DNA of 64,000 bases from Polytrichum commune. Its lineage: Eukaryota; Streptophyta; Polytrichopsida; Polytrichales; Polytrichaceae. How positions within the stretch are numbered: the first letter of the stretch is position 1; each line of letters opens with the position of its first letter. The notes beneath the pieces were generated by a model. The model saw nothing but the letters and a program-made list of their open reading frames with translations. It was not told the DNA's origin and ran no database searches. The stretch covers positions 10,232,501 through 10,296,500 of the forward strand of contig OX485805.1 of assembly GCA_950295325.1 (NCBI GenBank). The letters are read 5' to 3'. This document shows positions 22,441 to 34,229 of the stretch, piece by piece. A program made the position numbers and the translations under genes.

Positions 22441-22823
22441 CATGGCCATGAGAAAAAATATAGTGGGACGTACTAGTGGGACTATAAACGCCTACGGACT
22501 CCCTAAATGTGTGTAGGGGTAGAGCATAGTGCTTGGTTATCCATTCTATTTGAAGGTCTTCAAGACATTAATGGTATTTCCATTATGTTTGTATTTCAAA
22601 CCCGTTGAATAGATTCAATTTCCAATCATTCTCCACATCTTCCTGTCCATTAGCAACAATTTGTCATTTTATACACATATGTTTTCATGTATGATTCATT
22701 TTTTTGTTCACTTTGATGCATTTATGTTGATGATTATATCCAATGTTATACATATGGTATTTTAATGTTGTTAACATTGGCTCAAATTTGAAAACCACGT
22801 CCTTGAATAGTCTCAAAATCATC

Positions 22824-22853
22824 AAAAAGTCTCCGATTACCGAATATAGTGTT
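22824..22853 (-). repeat. Right terminal inverted repeat of the 16.4-kb element
   Basis: AAAAAGTCTCC ... CGAATATAGTGTT, the inverse of 6482-6509, followed by the ACCT duplication at 22854-22857. Confidence 0.75.
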
Positions 22854-22857
22854 ACCT

Positions 22858-24520
22858 ACTATTTTGGATGTTTTCATTCTACAATACAATCTCAATCTCA
22901 ATGCAATATGTATCTGCAACAATATCTTATCATCCTTCTAAAATGTATGCTAATAAAAAGAATGCCTATACAAAACCACATCAACATAACAATACAAAAA
23001 AATACATACACCTAACCCCCATCCCAAACCCCATACAGTCCTCTACAAAGATATCCTCAATATATACTACACACCTTCACACTAATAAGTATTATTCTCG
23101 CATCACACAAACATCCAACAACCACAAAGATCCTCAACACCAACACCACACAATGGGAAACACAAAACATGGAAAAGGCAAACTCCAAATACATACAAAG
23201 CACACCCAACACACTCACATACAACCTCCCCAACATGCATACAACAACAACTTGACCACCCCCATAGTAAACATAAATTTTATAGGAACCCTCTATATTT
23301 CTTACACACACATTAAAAAACCAATTACAAAATTGTTCACTACTACATATGGAACTCGTCTACCCTTATTCTACTCACCGGAGATAACTTCTTGAACCTA
23401 GTAGGACCTACATACCATATCCTTAAATCTATCCAACCAAAACATTCTTAATATTACCAGAAAAAACTCCACGACACTAAAACTTGAATATATTACCACA
23501 TTGTTCGACATTTTCCTTTTATTAACCTCGACAATGAGCTCCCACATCTAGCCAAACATGCCCAATTCCTCTTACTATACCACACCCCACACACAACATA
23601 CATCCTAATAGTCTCCATAAATCCCATACCAACACAATGCAACACCACTCTTCACAATTTGATTCCATGCACATAGTCTCACTATACTAAGAAGACTACA
23701 TAATGTTCCACCCCATTTGACCCCCCCCACCACTACTTGCACCATCACCCAATTGTTCACCACAGCCCATGCACCAAAACAACTTGTACAAAAGCTGCAT
23801 GAATATCATACTCAACATTTCACATAATATCATTACCCCATCACAATCTTCACTCCAACAACTATTCCCGGCCCAACGACGCTATCTTGTGAGCGGTGAG
23901 CAGTGAGCGGCGAGCGGTGAGTAGAAAATTTGATTTTTAAAAGAAAATCAGAATATTTGAATTAATTCTTACACCGAGTAGGACTCTTCGTATAGTTTCT
24001 TTACAAATATGACTAAAAGTAGATGGTACGTTTAACTGTGGATGGTGCCTATAACCGTGGAGTGGAAGAAATTATAAACTTTTGGAAAAACCATCCATAA
24101 AAAGAAACGGAAGAAAACGAAAAAAAAATTTAGAAAAAAAACTTCCAAAATAATAGGGAACATAAAATAAGGGAATAAGAATGTAAATTAAAAATTTAAG
24201 TATTATCCATGAAAACTCAAAAAAAAGAAAACAGATAATAAAAAAAATGAATTTTTTTTGGCCATGTCCTTTCGGATCCGAGACAAGAATATTCTGTAGT
24301 CACAATTGAGAATAAAAAATAGAGAAAAATAGTCATTTTCATGGCAATCCTTTTGTATCCAAGATTGGAAAATTCATGGTTTCATAAATATGATCTTTTA
24401 ATAATGTGCAGATTCAAATACAAATCAAAGGCAATTCAAATCAATTCCGCTATTTGAAGATGGGATTCCCCAACTAAAAAGATCACTACCAAGCACCTTG
24501 AAGCATGAAGGAAGTCAAAG
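22858..24520. other. AT-rich intergenic DNA
   Basis: Long open frames at 22860-23395 are low-complexity, rich in His/Thr/Asn or their antisense, and match nothing I know. A small minisatellite built on 'gtgagcggtgagcagtgagc' lies at about 23889-23928. The rest is A/T-rich. Confidence 0.5.
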
Positions 24521-24728
24521 AACTACACAAGTGGTTCAGCAACTTTAGCGAGTTCTAAAATATGCATAACCTTATTGTAGCTAAAGTTGGGTGCGTGCAT
24601 GAAAGTGTCCACTTTGTAATCCATCTTGCAGAAATAGCGAAAGATGTAGTACACATGCTTGCAATACCTCCATTGACCCTTCTTTTCTAAGGTCTCTAAT
24701 GTCATCTTCATGAAATCGGGGCAGGTAC

Positions 24729-25827
24729 TGTCGCGACCCTTGCTAGGTCCCTTAATAATCTTGCCAATTTTCAATTCTAGCAAAGGTTACGAGTGGCTAA
24801 CCCTTCGCATTCCGCCATGCTAATGGATAGCTCCTCTTACCCCGGACCAATAGTGTCGCAACCCTTGCTAGCCCCCCTTGACAATCTTGCCAATTTTCAA
24901 TTCTAGCAAAGGTTACGAGCGCTAACCATTCGCATTCCGCCATGCTAATGGATAGCTCCTCTTACCCCGGACCAATAGTTCATAGGAGGGAACCAACCCT
25001 CCTACTTTGCTTTCGGGACTCACCCCTTAATCGGTAACCCATTTCCCCAATGTGGACTTCCATCCATGGAAGTCCAATCCTATGTTGATCATCGCGTTGC
25101 CGGAGCAACACTACAACAACCCGAAGCATACTAGGCAACTATGGCCTCACAATGGGCCAAAGCCCATGGAGGCCTTGCCGTTCGGCCTCGGGTGGGTGAG
25201 GCCACACCACCTCACCCATATAAGCCTCTAGGACTCTACACGGAGCCCCTACCCCACCGCCAACCAACCTCTTGTCTCTCTACCAAGAGTTGGGGCCAAG
25301 TGGACATTTTCCCTTAGCTGCTGGGCCTAGAACCCCCCCAGCAGCTTCAGACCATCATAACTTCCTTGTATGATGTCTGATCATAACAACCAACCACTTC
25401 ATCCTCATCTACGCTTCACGTAGATGCCGATGGACTCCTCACTTGCCCCATTCGGGCAAGTCTTGAGGAAGTTATGCCTGTTTGAACCTTGGCAGTCCCG
25501 GGAATCACTCCCAGGCACTGCTGTACCAGGGCGCTGTCCCGGGACAGCACCCCACTCAAATGGCCATAACTCCTAGCTCACACCTCCGATTGAGGTGATC
25601 TTGAGCATTCTAGAATCACCACGCCATGAGCTACGCATAGCTCATGGCCTCACCCTCATGCCTCCTAGTCTTTGTGGGTGGGAGGCGTTCCCAACGCCCG
25701 GGGCCCTCACCCACACTAGGATCACTTGGGCCCTCTCACCAACGGCGCCACAAGTCCCGGGTGTCACTCCGGGGTCCCCCTTGTGCCCATGGTGTTTCGG
25801 CCACTCCTCATGGAGAGGTGCGCGACA
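24729..25827 (-). mobile_element. Solo LTR of the 51-58 kb retrotransposon family, 1099 bp
   Basis: Begins TGTCGCGACCC, ends GGTGCGCGACA, with GGTAC on both sides (24724-24728 and 25828-25832). It is the same sequence as the two LTRs at 51128 and 57243, with an extra 125-bp copy of its first segment (24729-24853 repeats at 24854). The insertion lies within the SWIM-finger codons of the MULE gene, between the C-T-C and P-D-F residues. Strand is given as that of the coding sense of the full element. Confidence 0.85.
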
Positions 25828-26997
25828 GGTACATCCCGGTAAATCGGTGATGGTAATACAATACACCTTTCCATTACCATTATCCATGGATATAACACAC
25901 CCATATACAGGGTGTGGTATGGACGTAACGCTTGTCACATGACAATTGTTCATAAGTCCTGCACTGCTCCATTTATTGCGATGCTCAGGAGTGGGTGCAT
26001 CTGAGCTTCTTCTGATGGCAAAACCGTCTCGAGTTGTAGGATGTGAGTCTGGATTCACAGGAGTTGGGAAATGTGATCTTGGAAGTGGCATGTTTGCTGC
26101 ATTCTGGAATTGACGGCGCGGAGATAAGGCACCACGTTGTTGGAATTGAAAACCTGCCTCTTCTAGAGCCAAGATTTCCTTCATAGTTAAGTTTGTACCC
26201 TTCTTCACAGGCCAGGTCATAGGAACAGATGGCCAACCTACCACAAAGGATTTCTTGGTCCCCTTCACACATCGATTAATGTCATCTGCACAAAACAAAA
26301 ATTATGTAGAAATAGTTCGATGAGTTTTGTACCCCTTCTTATCGCCAACATACGTAGGGGCAGGGGTGCCATGTGGACGTCGTCCTACTCTGGTATCGCA
26401 TTTCTCATTAGTATGAGCACACATGGCCTGGCATTTCCGTGCGGATTTGCTTGAAAGACGGGCAATGTGCCACTTCAAAGGATCGCAGTTGGTCTCCAAA
26501 ACGGAGGTAGTGTGTTGGACGCCCGAGTCAGGTTTAGATAGAGCCTCCTCAATGCGTGCTTTAGTGGACCTGGTACCATCACGTGGAATAGAGTAATTCA
26601 CTATATCCGACCGATGCGAATCATGACTTGATCCTGGTGGCAAATCTAACTTTCGTTTTGAGGACCCAAAAATCTCTGCGCCCTCAAGGCCTCCTTTCTT
26701 GGTCAATAGATCTGCAGCCCCAGGGTAAGAGTTAACTGCCTCAGCTATTAGCTTAGGGTCTCCATAGCGTTGTGCATGGCGTAAACGAAGTTCATATTTG
26801 TCTGGTCCCTTTCCTCCCTTCCCCCCTTTCAACCAAAATCGGTAGCTTGTAATCTGCATGAAAGCACGAACGAGATCGTCCACCGTAGCCTCGTACAAAC
26901 ATGTCATTGTGTTTCCGGACTGTTGCACCCATCTGTTGTGGACAGTTTCCGCTAGATTGCAAGAAGGCATGTCCGCCCTCTCGTCAAGAGTGAGGTC

Positions 26998-27095
26998 CTG
27001 GAGAAACCACATGCAAAGATGAGTAATGGCCTAACGATATGAATTACAGTGAAGGTTTAGTGTATTAAAACATGTGAAGTGATGCACAAACTTAC
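26998..27095 (-). other. Intron of the MULE gene, 98 bp
   Basis: On the minus strand the donor is AACTT/GTAAGTTTG and the acceptor TTTCTCCAG/GACCTC. It separates the transposase core from the domain beginning D-L-T-L-D-E-R. Confidence 0.7.
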
Positions 27096-28350
27096 AAGTT
27101 GCATAGAGCCGCCCCACTGTTTGTAGCGAAAGTGCCAGAATGCCATCCAGTCATTTAGAGAACGCCTTCCATCCTCTGTTGTAGCACCAGATGAAAGCCA
27201 CCAACCCCGAATGACGTTATACTGCGCTTCTGCTTCTTCTTGAGACTTAGCATCCTTCCAGACTTTGCACATAGCGATGTGTTGGTCTTGAAAACCCGGT
27301 AGAATGTTTTTAGAGGTGGCTCTTTGAAGGCACTTTGTCCAGTGAAACAAACATGTCCGCTCCCGGTTCTCCATGCATTTGTTGGGATCTCCGTTGCCAT
27401 ATACTTTGCAAACGGCGTGCCAATTGGCTCCAGCACTATCAGCCATGAAGCCCTTGAAATTTGTAGTCTCTAATCCATTCTTCCGTATAACTTCGTTCAG
27501 ATGAAGCCAAAACAACTCTTGGGCTTCTACATCCTCAGATTGCATATCACGAAGGGCAATGGTCATTACCTTATAGTACTTGCTGTCGTAGACATGGCAT
27601 GCCATAGTAGTCCAACTAGAAACACGCTTCACATGCTCGAACATGACCCAACAATCTTGAAGGTCACCGCCGGGTTGCATGCGCTTCACCAAGTCCACAC
27701 CACTCCCTGGACGGTCCACGGATATCTTGAAAACAAATACCTTTCCCTTGTTTTGACCTGGAAATTGATTTTGGTGGATGAAAACAAAATTGGAGTAGTC
27801 TTTGAGTTCGAGAATGCTATCCGTAACTCCTCTCCCCTGATGGAAGAATATCTTTGTTCCAGATACGAAGTTGCGTAAGTTTGGTGAAGTAAGCGTCTCA
27901 AACTGGTCCATAACAACATCCATAGATGCTCCTTGAAGGTTGCTTCCGCCTGGAGTTGGACGAATCAAGGCATCCGCAAGATAGTTCTTACTTGCCGCCA
28001 TGATAATAGCAGAGTTCTTTGCATTAGGAGTCTTCTGGACTTCCTTGGCAACACAATCATACATAATGTCCATGGAATCTTGACATGTTCCTTGAGATAC
28101 TGGATGATTGTGACATCCTAAGTGGATTGCAGCACGAGTGACATCATTGTCATTGGACGACACATGGTAGATTCTAGCATCACATAATGCTAAGCAAATG
28201 GGAGGTGTTTGACAAACCTTACACGCTAATGTGGATTTCTCACTTGGACCCCCTCCAATTGAAAATGGTATCAAAGCCACTCCGGACCACTCTGTGCAGT
28301 TTACCTTGCCATTGTTCCTGCAGATGTAATCACAACTCTGGTTTGGGCAC

Positions 28351-28900
28351 TGTGAGGCCAAACCCACCACCCTTAAGCGTCCTAGTCCGGGTGATGGTCT
28401 TGAGAATCACATGTAGTGTACTATGTAGCGTGAAAATTGATCTCTTCACATCCTTAAGCATTCATGTCATTGTGAATCACTTTGTTTTTTAGAAGTAGCC
28501 TCTTGGCTCGTGGTCGCGTTGGCCTTTTCTAGGGTCCAACCGGCGGCCTTGGCAACACAAGCTCTCAAGGATATTCCCCCTTGGCCTTTGATTATCCTTT
28601 CCTTCACATTGCCCTTGCTAGAGTCTTCCACTTTATCCATTTTTTATAAGCGATCGAATCTTCCCAAAAAGGACATAAGTGTTGAAAAACACTCCCTCAA
28701 TGGTTAATCACAAGTACAATTGCCTTTGAGGCCACACGGGATTCTAGATAAACTAATGCTTTAACTACTTGGCTTGCACTACAAAATCTAAACACCTAAT
28801 GTAATGGTTTATAGAAATACTAATGTATGGTTATTTAGGACTAGCCTTGACTAGCTTCTATGTTAATTTGATGTGTAGATAAACTAACGCTTCTCACATC
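28351..28900 (+). mobile_element. LTR of family D, 5' part
   Basis: Starts TGTGAGGCC...CACCCTTAAGCGTCC exactly as the complete 1956-bp unit at 37017. It shares later words such as the 'aagtgtt...aacact' and 'gaggccacac' region near 28675-28735. The unit cut the MULE gene. Preceding bases are GGCAC, but no matching right end (CTCACA followed by GGCAC) is visible, so the right limit is uncertain and the copy may be broken by later events. Confidence 0.6.
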
Positions 28901-28924
28901 AATCCCCTTTCGGGCAACTCCAAG

Positions 28925-29577
28925 GCTTAGCCCACCGAGTTCCCAAGGTCCAGCAGTCCGGCTCAGCCCAACGAGTTACCAAGGTCCAGCAGTCTGGCTT
29001 AGCCAACGAGTTACCAGGTTCAGCAGTCCGGCTTGGCCAACGAGTTCCCAGGTCCAGCAGTCTGGCTTGGCCAACAAGTTCCCAAGTCCAGCAGTCTGGC
29101 TTGGCCAACGAGTTCCCAGGTCCAGCAGTCTGGCTTGGCCAACCAGTTCCCAAGTCCAGCAGTCCCGGCTTGGCCAACGAGTCACCGAGTCCAGCAGTCT
29201 GTCTTGGCCACCGAGTTCCCAGGTCCAGCAGTCTGGCTTGGCCAACGAGTTCCCAAGTCCAGCAGTCCGGCTTAGCCAACGAGTTACCGAGTCCAGCAGT
29301 CTGGCTTGGCCAACGAGTTCCCAGGTCCAGCAGTTTGGCTTGGCCAACCAGTTCCCAAGTCCAGCAGTCCCGGCTTGGCCAACGAGTCACCGAGTCCAGC
29401 AGTCTGTCTTGGCCACCGAGTTCCCAGGTCCAGCAGTCTGGCTTGGCCAACGAGTTCCCAAGTCCAGCAGTCCGGCTTAGCCAACGAGTTACCGAGTCCA
29501 GCAGTCTGGCTTGGCCAACGAGTTCCCAGGTCCAGCAGTCTGGCTTGGCCAACCAGTTCCCAAGTCCAGCAGTCTGG
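28925..29577. repeat. 34-bp satellite with a 205-bp higher-order repeat
   Basis: About nineteen copies of a 34-bp unit built on 'tccagcagtctggcttggcc' plus 'aacgagttcccag'. The block 29101-29305 recurs nearly exactly as 29306-29510, a six-unit higher-order repeat. Both strands read open because the unit lacks stops in several frames. These frames are not genes. Confidence 0.9.
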
Positions 29578-29584
29578 CTATATA

Positions 29585-29725
29585 TACCCATTATACACCC
29601 ATAACTAATCCATTGATACACCCATAACTAATCCTTAACTAATCCATTGATGTGGTGTGTGTTAGTCTGTTCCCATTATACACCCATAACTAATCCTTTG
29701 ATGTGGTGTGTGTTAGGTTGCAGCA
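29585..29725. repeat. Short direct repeats
   Basis: 'attatacacccataactaat' and 'tgatgtggtgtgtgttag' each occur at least twice. Function unknown. Confidence 0.6.
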
Positions 29726-30528
29726 CAACAAGTTCACCACTCCACAGCACCATCAACACAGAATCAATGGCCCCCCAATTGGCACCAACCACCGTGGATG
29801 CAACAGCCACATGGGTCAGTTCATTTCTTGCAAGCCTTATATATGTCAGTTCATTTCTTTGCTTGGGTTAATGTAGCCACATTCATTTTATGCAAGGGTC
29901 ATTTCTTATGTTCATTTATTGCACAGATGACATTTGTCTTAGTCGCAGTATCACTCATTCCTAATTTACAGACTGCCACTGTGAACTTCTGGGTGCATGC
30001 TAGGTTTTTCAATTGAGCTGATGTAGTATATTGCTTTCATTCTTGAATTGAGTCAATTTCTGTTAGTCTGCAGTAAGTGAGTGGTCATATAGTTGGGTTA
30101 ATCTAGTCAGTTCATAGTCATAATGTTGGGTTAATGTAGTCAGTTCACAGTCATATTGCTGTAATCTTGTAGTAATTTCACAGTCATATATGTTGGGTTA
30201 ATGTGGTAAGTTTTAGTCATATTGCTGTAATTTTGTAGTAATGTCACATTCATATAAGTTGAGTTTACCTTACATCACATGCTAGGTTAATGCTGCAAGA
30301 GCAGTCAACTCAAATGTATTAACATACTAATGCATCCACCTGAATCCATGGTTGTCAGTATGTAGGCTGAGATGTAGCAGCATTCTGCCCTATAGTTGTG
30401 TTTATGCTGGATCTTAGCTGCATTCATGTGCAATTCTTCAACATCCAGCATATTTATTTTGAACCCCTCTAAATCATGTATGGTGGGTATGTGCACAGCA
30501 AGGGGTTTCCGGGAGGCTGTCAACACGG
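29726..30528. other. Upstream region of the 30.5-kb gene
   Basis: AT-rich with imperfect repeats of 'gttgggttaatgtagtcagt' and 'catattgctgtaat' at about 30055-30270. It may hold the promoter and leader of the gene at 30529, but I see no convincing TATA box. Confidence 0.4.
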
Positions 30529-32563
30529 ATGAGCATGGTTGAGAGCACGCAAAACGAGTTCAAGCAGCAATTATCCGACCTCGTGCACACGTCTCAACAA
30601 AACACCGTCGTCCTCAATAACCTTTCATCAATGTTCGCCATCATGATGGAGAAAATAGGAAACCCAGTGACTGGATGCGACCCGAAGTCACCTACACCCC
30701 AAAACACTAACTCCCATATGCCTAGTTCAGAACCGATTTTGAATTCATGGGATGGTAGTCCAGGTGACACCACCCTAAACCCAATGTCCAAGGTGATTGA
30801 ATCTGAGGCTCCCACTAATGTGCCTAAGTTGAATAGGGAGGGTGTGATGGGTGGTGGTAGGAGTGCGAAGGTTGCTAGCGAGGTTGGCGCTAGCAAGGTA
30901 GTGGGATTAGAGGCACTTGAGACTCTTGCAGGTGCAATCATGGAAGGTGAAGCTGCAGCGGTTGGGGAGCCCACTCCCATCCAAGCTAATGGGAAGGAAG
31001 GCCTTGATGTTTGTGCAAAGATTGCAGGGAGTGATACACTCATAGAGGGACGTGGTGATGGTGAGACTATGATTGCATTGGCCGTGGAGGGTGGGAGTGG
31101 AGGGTCAGCCAATGGAGAAGGTAGGTGCGTAGTAAGTGAGAATGTGGAAATGGCTCCGCCATTGTCACCTCGGAAGAGAGTTACTCCCACTAAACCAAGG
31201 CGGAAAAATAAGCCAAATTCCCCTAACAGAGTAGGTGGTAGTGGCAGTCAATCGGCTCATCCAACAGATCAGGTGAGCAGTGACATTGAGAGAATGGGTA
31301 CCAACTTTCCAGTTAAGTTATTGATTTTTAATGTCCATGGCACGCTTTTAGATTGCAGTCTTTTGACGGAGCCAAATCCTAACACGTCAATCCGTGTGAC
31401 TACGCGGTCCTTGACACGACGGATGGTGTTTAGGCCATGGCTTGTTGAATTCATAGACAAATGCTTTAGAAATTTTAGAGTTGCTTTTTGGGGAATCAAG
31501 AGCACATCAAACATGGAAGATGTTGTGGCTTCGATGTTGCGGAAGTTTAATGGCTTGGGTAGCCACAAACCTGTGTTCATATGGTCAGCAAAGGAATGTG
31601 AGGAAGTTAGTGAGAATGTTGGGGCGTCAAGGTGGAAGAAACCATTGTCCAAAGTGTGGGAGATGTGGCCAGAATGGAATGAGGGCAATACAGTGATCAT
31701 CGACCACCACCGAGCTATGGTGGAGTGCAATCCAGTTGCGAACATCATTATCCCGCCTCCATTCTATGTGGAAGACATCACAAAGCTTGCAGATGATAAC
31801 AATTACCTGAGATTTGGTTTGTGGCCTCTTTTGAAAGGCCTAGTTGATAGTCTTGATGTTCACAAACATGGCAGTGTGTTGCCTAATTCGAAGCAGGCAA
31901 TTGGGGATCATTCGCAAAATGTACAAGCGGGTGGGAGGACAACGAGGAGCTCAAAGCTGAAACTTGCAGACACATCCTTGTCGGGGCATCCTCCGTTGTC
32001 AGGTTAGGGGAGTTGTGAACTACTGGTTCACACTTTGCAATGTCCCCTTGCCTATGTTCACATTGAATTCACTAATGGGCTTTATATATTGGATTTGAGC
32101 GCAGGCAAAACAAGGGAAGGAGCGTCGAACAAGGACGGTGAAAGCACTTGACAACGCGTTGATTGAAGGACCCAATGTGCATCGGGTAAGTACTTAACTC
32201 CAACTTGATTGATTTATAGGTTCCGAAGGTTGAATTTATTTTTGTTGCATAATTTGCAAGTCCCTTGACATGTTGCGTGTTGCGGATGTTGGGCTGGGGC
32301 AGTTTACTATTGGCCAAGTTGTGCACTTGATGAATTTCAAGAGTCCGCGGCAAGTAGTGGCATTAGGAACTGTTAGTGGTGTGGGGGGGGTAGATAAATT
32401 TCATTTCAAACCAATTCCCCACTCGTTCTACAAGGTTGATGTTACACAAGTACAAGTAGGTGATGCCCCTCTCATGCATCCACATCCAGAAAGGGATCAA
32501 ATAGTTGTTGCTGATGTGATAGGAGGCAGTGTGATATGGAGCCAGAAGCATATGAAGGCTTAG
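30529..32563 (+). CDS. Transposon-type protein with degenerate FCP1-like domain and DUF8039-like C-terminus, three exons
   Basis: Exon 1 (30529 to about 32004) begins with an ATG. It has a low-complexity Gly/Ala/Glu-rich N-terminal 200 residues, a basic P-R-R-K-N-K segment, then at about residues 260-450 a domain with the layout of FCP1/NIF phosphatases: L-L-I-F-N-V-H-G-T-L, F-R-P-W-L-V-E-F, W-S-A-K and V-I-I-D-H. The catalytic D-x-D is N-V-H, so phosphatase activity is unlikely. Exon 2 (about 32106-32187) is basic and ends at a strong GTAAGT donor. The exon 1/2 junction phase is not fully resolved. Exon 3 (32261-32563) encodes about 100 aa with F-H-F-K-P-I-P, P-H-P-E-R and V-I-G-G-S-V-I-W, resembling the small C-terminal domain (DUF8039-like) of plant transposon proteins. 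It is related in domain choice, not in close sequence, to the gene at 44141. Confidence 0.55.
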
Positions 32564-32827
32564 TAAATGTTTCAGCATAGCAAACATGTATAGAAGGTAC
32601 TAGACTGAAGGGGCTAGGGCTGCCAGAGGATACTGAATGGAGCAACATAGTGTTACAGAAACCAATGTTACAGTGCACATTCCTTAGGCAATTTTGATAA
32701 GTCAGGTGGCACTTGTTGTAAGTGTCCAACCACGCTTTATTGCACATATAACACTAAAAGCGGATACCCGAATGTATGACTCGATTTTTGAAGCAATGTA
32801 ATCATACATGACAACCTCTATAACTAT

Positions 32828-33220
32828 ATTCGATGCATGACTATTCTATGACTGTATTCAATGTATGTGTATGGAATGTAGGACTACTCTATGACTATAT
32901 CCAATGTATGACTATTCGAGTGTATGACTACTATATGACTGCATTCAATGACTACTATATGACTATACCCAAAAACCAATTTATGACTATCAATGACTAC
33001 TCTATGACTAAGTAATGGCCACTCTATGACCAACAACGACTACTCTTTTACTATAAGTATAAACCACTCTATGACTAACAATGACTACTGTATGATTACT
33101 GTATGACTATTGTATGACTACTTCATGACTACTGTTTGACTACTGTATGACTACATGTGTGACTAATGAAAGAGTACAATATGACTATAATGAATGACTA
33201 GTGTATGACTACTACGAAGT
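32828..33220. repeat. Degenerate ATGACTA(C) tandem repeat
   Basis: Dozens of imperfect 'tatgactac' units of 8-11 bp cover nearly 400 bp. Non-coding low-complexity sequence. Confidence 0.85.
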
Positions 33221-33749
33221 CCACCTGGCACTATTGGCAGCTACGTGGCAGCATCTCCAAGTGGGACATGGCCATATCACCAAAGATGATGTGGCATGCA
33301 ATTCACGGCATGCCGCCACGTGTATGCTACGTGGCAAATAAATACTTGTATCCAACTAGAGAATGACTACGCATTTTCACACGTGGCATTATGCGAATGT
33401 TACGGTTTTGCCACATGTAAATATGACATAATGGCACGTGGATTGAAGCTCACATAGCCCCATGTTAATGCCACATCCTCGAAGGCCCTGCCACATAGAT
33501 GGTGACAAGGATGCCATCATGGCGGCCTAGTCAGCAAGTGGCTAATGAGCTTCATCCGTGCTCTATTTGGATGAAGTTGACGTGGAGTCCATGTCATGTC
33601 CACAATCACTATATGTCCGTTACAACTTGTCCATAATAACTAAAAAATTTACAGTCATTCTTGTCCTTTATTACTTGTTTTAGAGTATTAAACACAATTG
33701 TTTATTGCTGAAATTCTTCTAGTGTAAGCTAACTAATTACCTAACATCA
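33221..33749. other. Spacer, nothing recognised
   Basis: Several 'cacgtgg' and 'ccacgtg' words are scattered between 33240 and 33600. No ORF is supported. The last 80 bases resemble family D LTR sequence. Confidence 0.4.
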
Positions 33750-34229
33750 CTAACTAATCCACACACGTGGACCCAAACTCTAAGAGCTCATCTCCTTGAG
33801 AGGACTAGAGAGAGAGCTTAACTCCTTCACTTCACTAAAAACTAATCAACCCACACACGTGGACCCAAACTCTAAGAGCTCACCTCCTTGAGAGGACTAG
33901 AGAGAGAGCTTAACTCCTTAACTTCACTAAAAACTAATCAACCCACACACGTGGCTCAAGCTCTAAGAGCTCACCTCCTTGAGGGAACTAGATGGAGAGC
34001 TTAACTCCTTAACTTCACTAAAAACTAATCAACCCACACACGTGGCTCAAGCTCTAAGAGCTCACCTCCTTGAGGGAACTAGATGGAGAGAGCTTAACTC
34101 CTTCACTTCACTAAAAACTAATCAACCCACACACGTGGCTCAAGTTCTAAGAGCTCACCTCCTTGAGAGGACTAGATGGAGAGAGCTTAACTCCTTCACT
34201 TCACTAAAAACTAATCAACCCACACACGT
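33750..34229. repeat. Tandem array of about 91-bp units
   Basis: Five complete units plus a partial, each with 'cccacacacgtgg', 'ctctaagagctcacctcctt' and 'agagcttaactcctt'. The last unit is cut within 'cacacacgtgg' by unit B at 34230. Similar words ('ctaacttcactaagactaac', 'aatccacacaagt') occur inside the family D LTR at about 37922-37961, so the array is probably an expanded part of a family D LTR. Confidence 0.85.

Larger units (their letters stand above)
6482..22853 (+). mobile_element. TIR DNA transposon of about 16.4 kb with palindromic subterminal arrays and a decayed FCP1-like gene
   Basis: The left end reads AACACTATATTCG with GGAGACTTT following. The right end at 22824-22853 is its reverse complement, with one mismatch over about 28 bp. 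ACCT lies immediately outside both ends (6478-6481 and 22854-22857), giving a 4-bp target duplication. Inside are clusters of about 22-bp palindromes, a long inverted repeat (8541-8948 and 17534-17923), and remains of an FCP1-like gene next to the right end. Two younger LTR-like units (9297-13423 and 19582-22328) sit inside. Without them and their duplications the element is about 9.5 kb. The CACTA string near the end recalls EnSpm/CACTA elements, but those make 3-bp duplications and encode a tnp2-type transposase not seen here. The same right end is found at 41661-41690 and 50907-50936. It looks like a non-autonomous deletion derivative. Confidence 0.7.
24523..28350 (-). pseudogene. MULE-type transposase with SWIM zinc finger, interrupted
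   Basis: The minus-strand gene runs from 28350 (5' part lost) to the stop near 24523. N-terminal fragment 28350-27096: a Cys/His region with C-H-N-H-P, then a core with F-M-A-D-S-A and C-L-F-H-W, ending F-R-Y-K-Q-W-G-G. This is the style of MULE-type transposases common in plants. An intron at 27095-26998 has clean GTAAGT and TTTCTCCAG borders. The next part (26997-25828) reaches the C-T-C of a SWIM finger. The finger continues at 24728-24523 with P-D-F and C-K-H. A solo LTR splits the two halves. An in-frame TAA at 26302-26304 marks either a small unresolved intron or a nonsense mutation. The 5' end is cut by an LTR starting at 28351. The protein would be nuclear; this copy is inactive. Confidence 0.75.

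Noticed and set aside
6482-22853. Calling the element a standard CACTA/EnSpm transposon
   Set aside because: The ends contain CACTA, but with that border the flanks do not match. Shifting two bases gives AACACTA ends and a matching ACCT, and no tnp2-type transposase is seen.
22743-23395. Overlapping ORFs rich in His, Thr, Gln and Tyr
   Set aside because: Low-complexity composition, no conserved motif, and no splice or promoter signals.
28899-29621. Long open frames on both strands with Trp/Leu/Gly or Ser/Gln/Val repeats
   Set aside because: They are translations of the 34-bp satellite. The unit lacks stops in several frames, and there is no start, promoter or family match.
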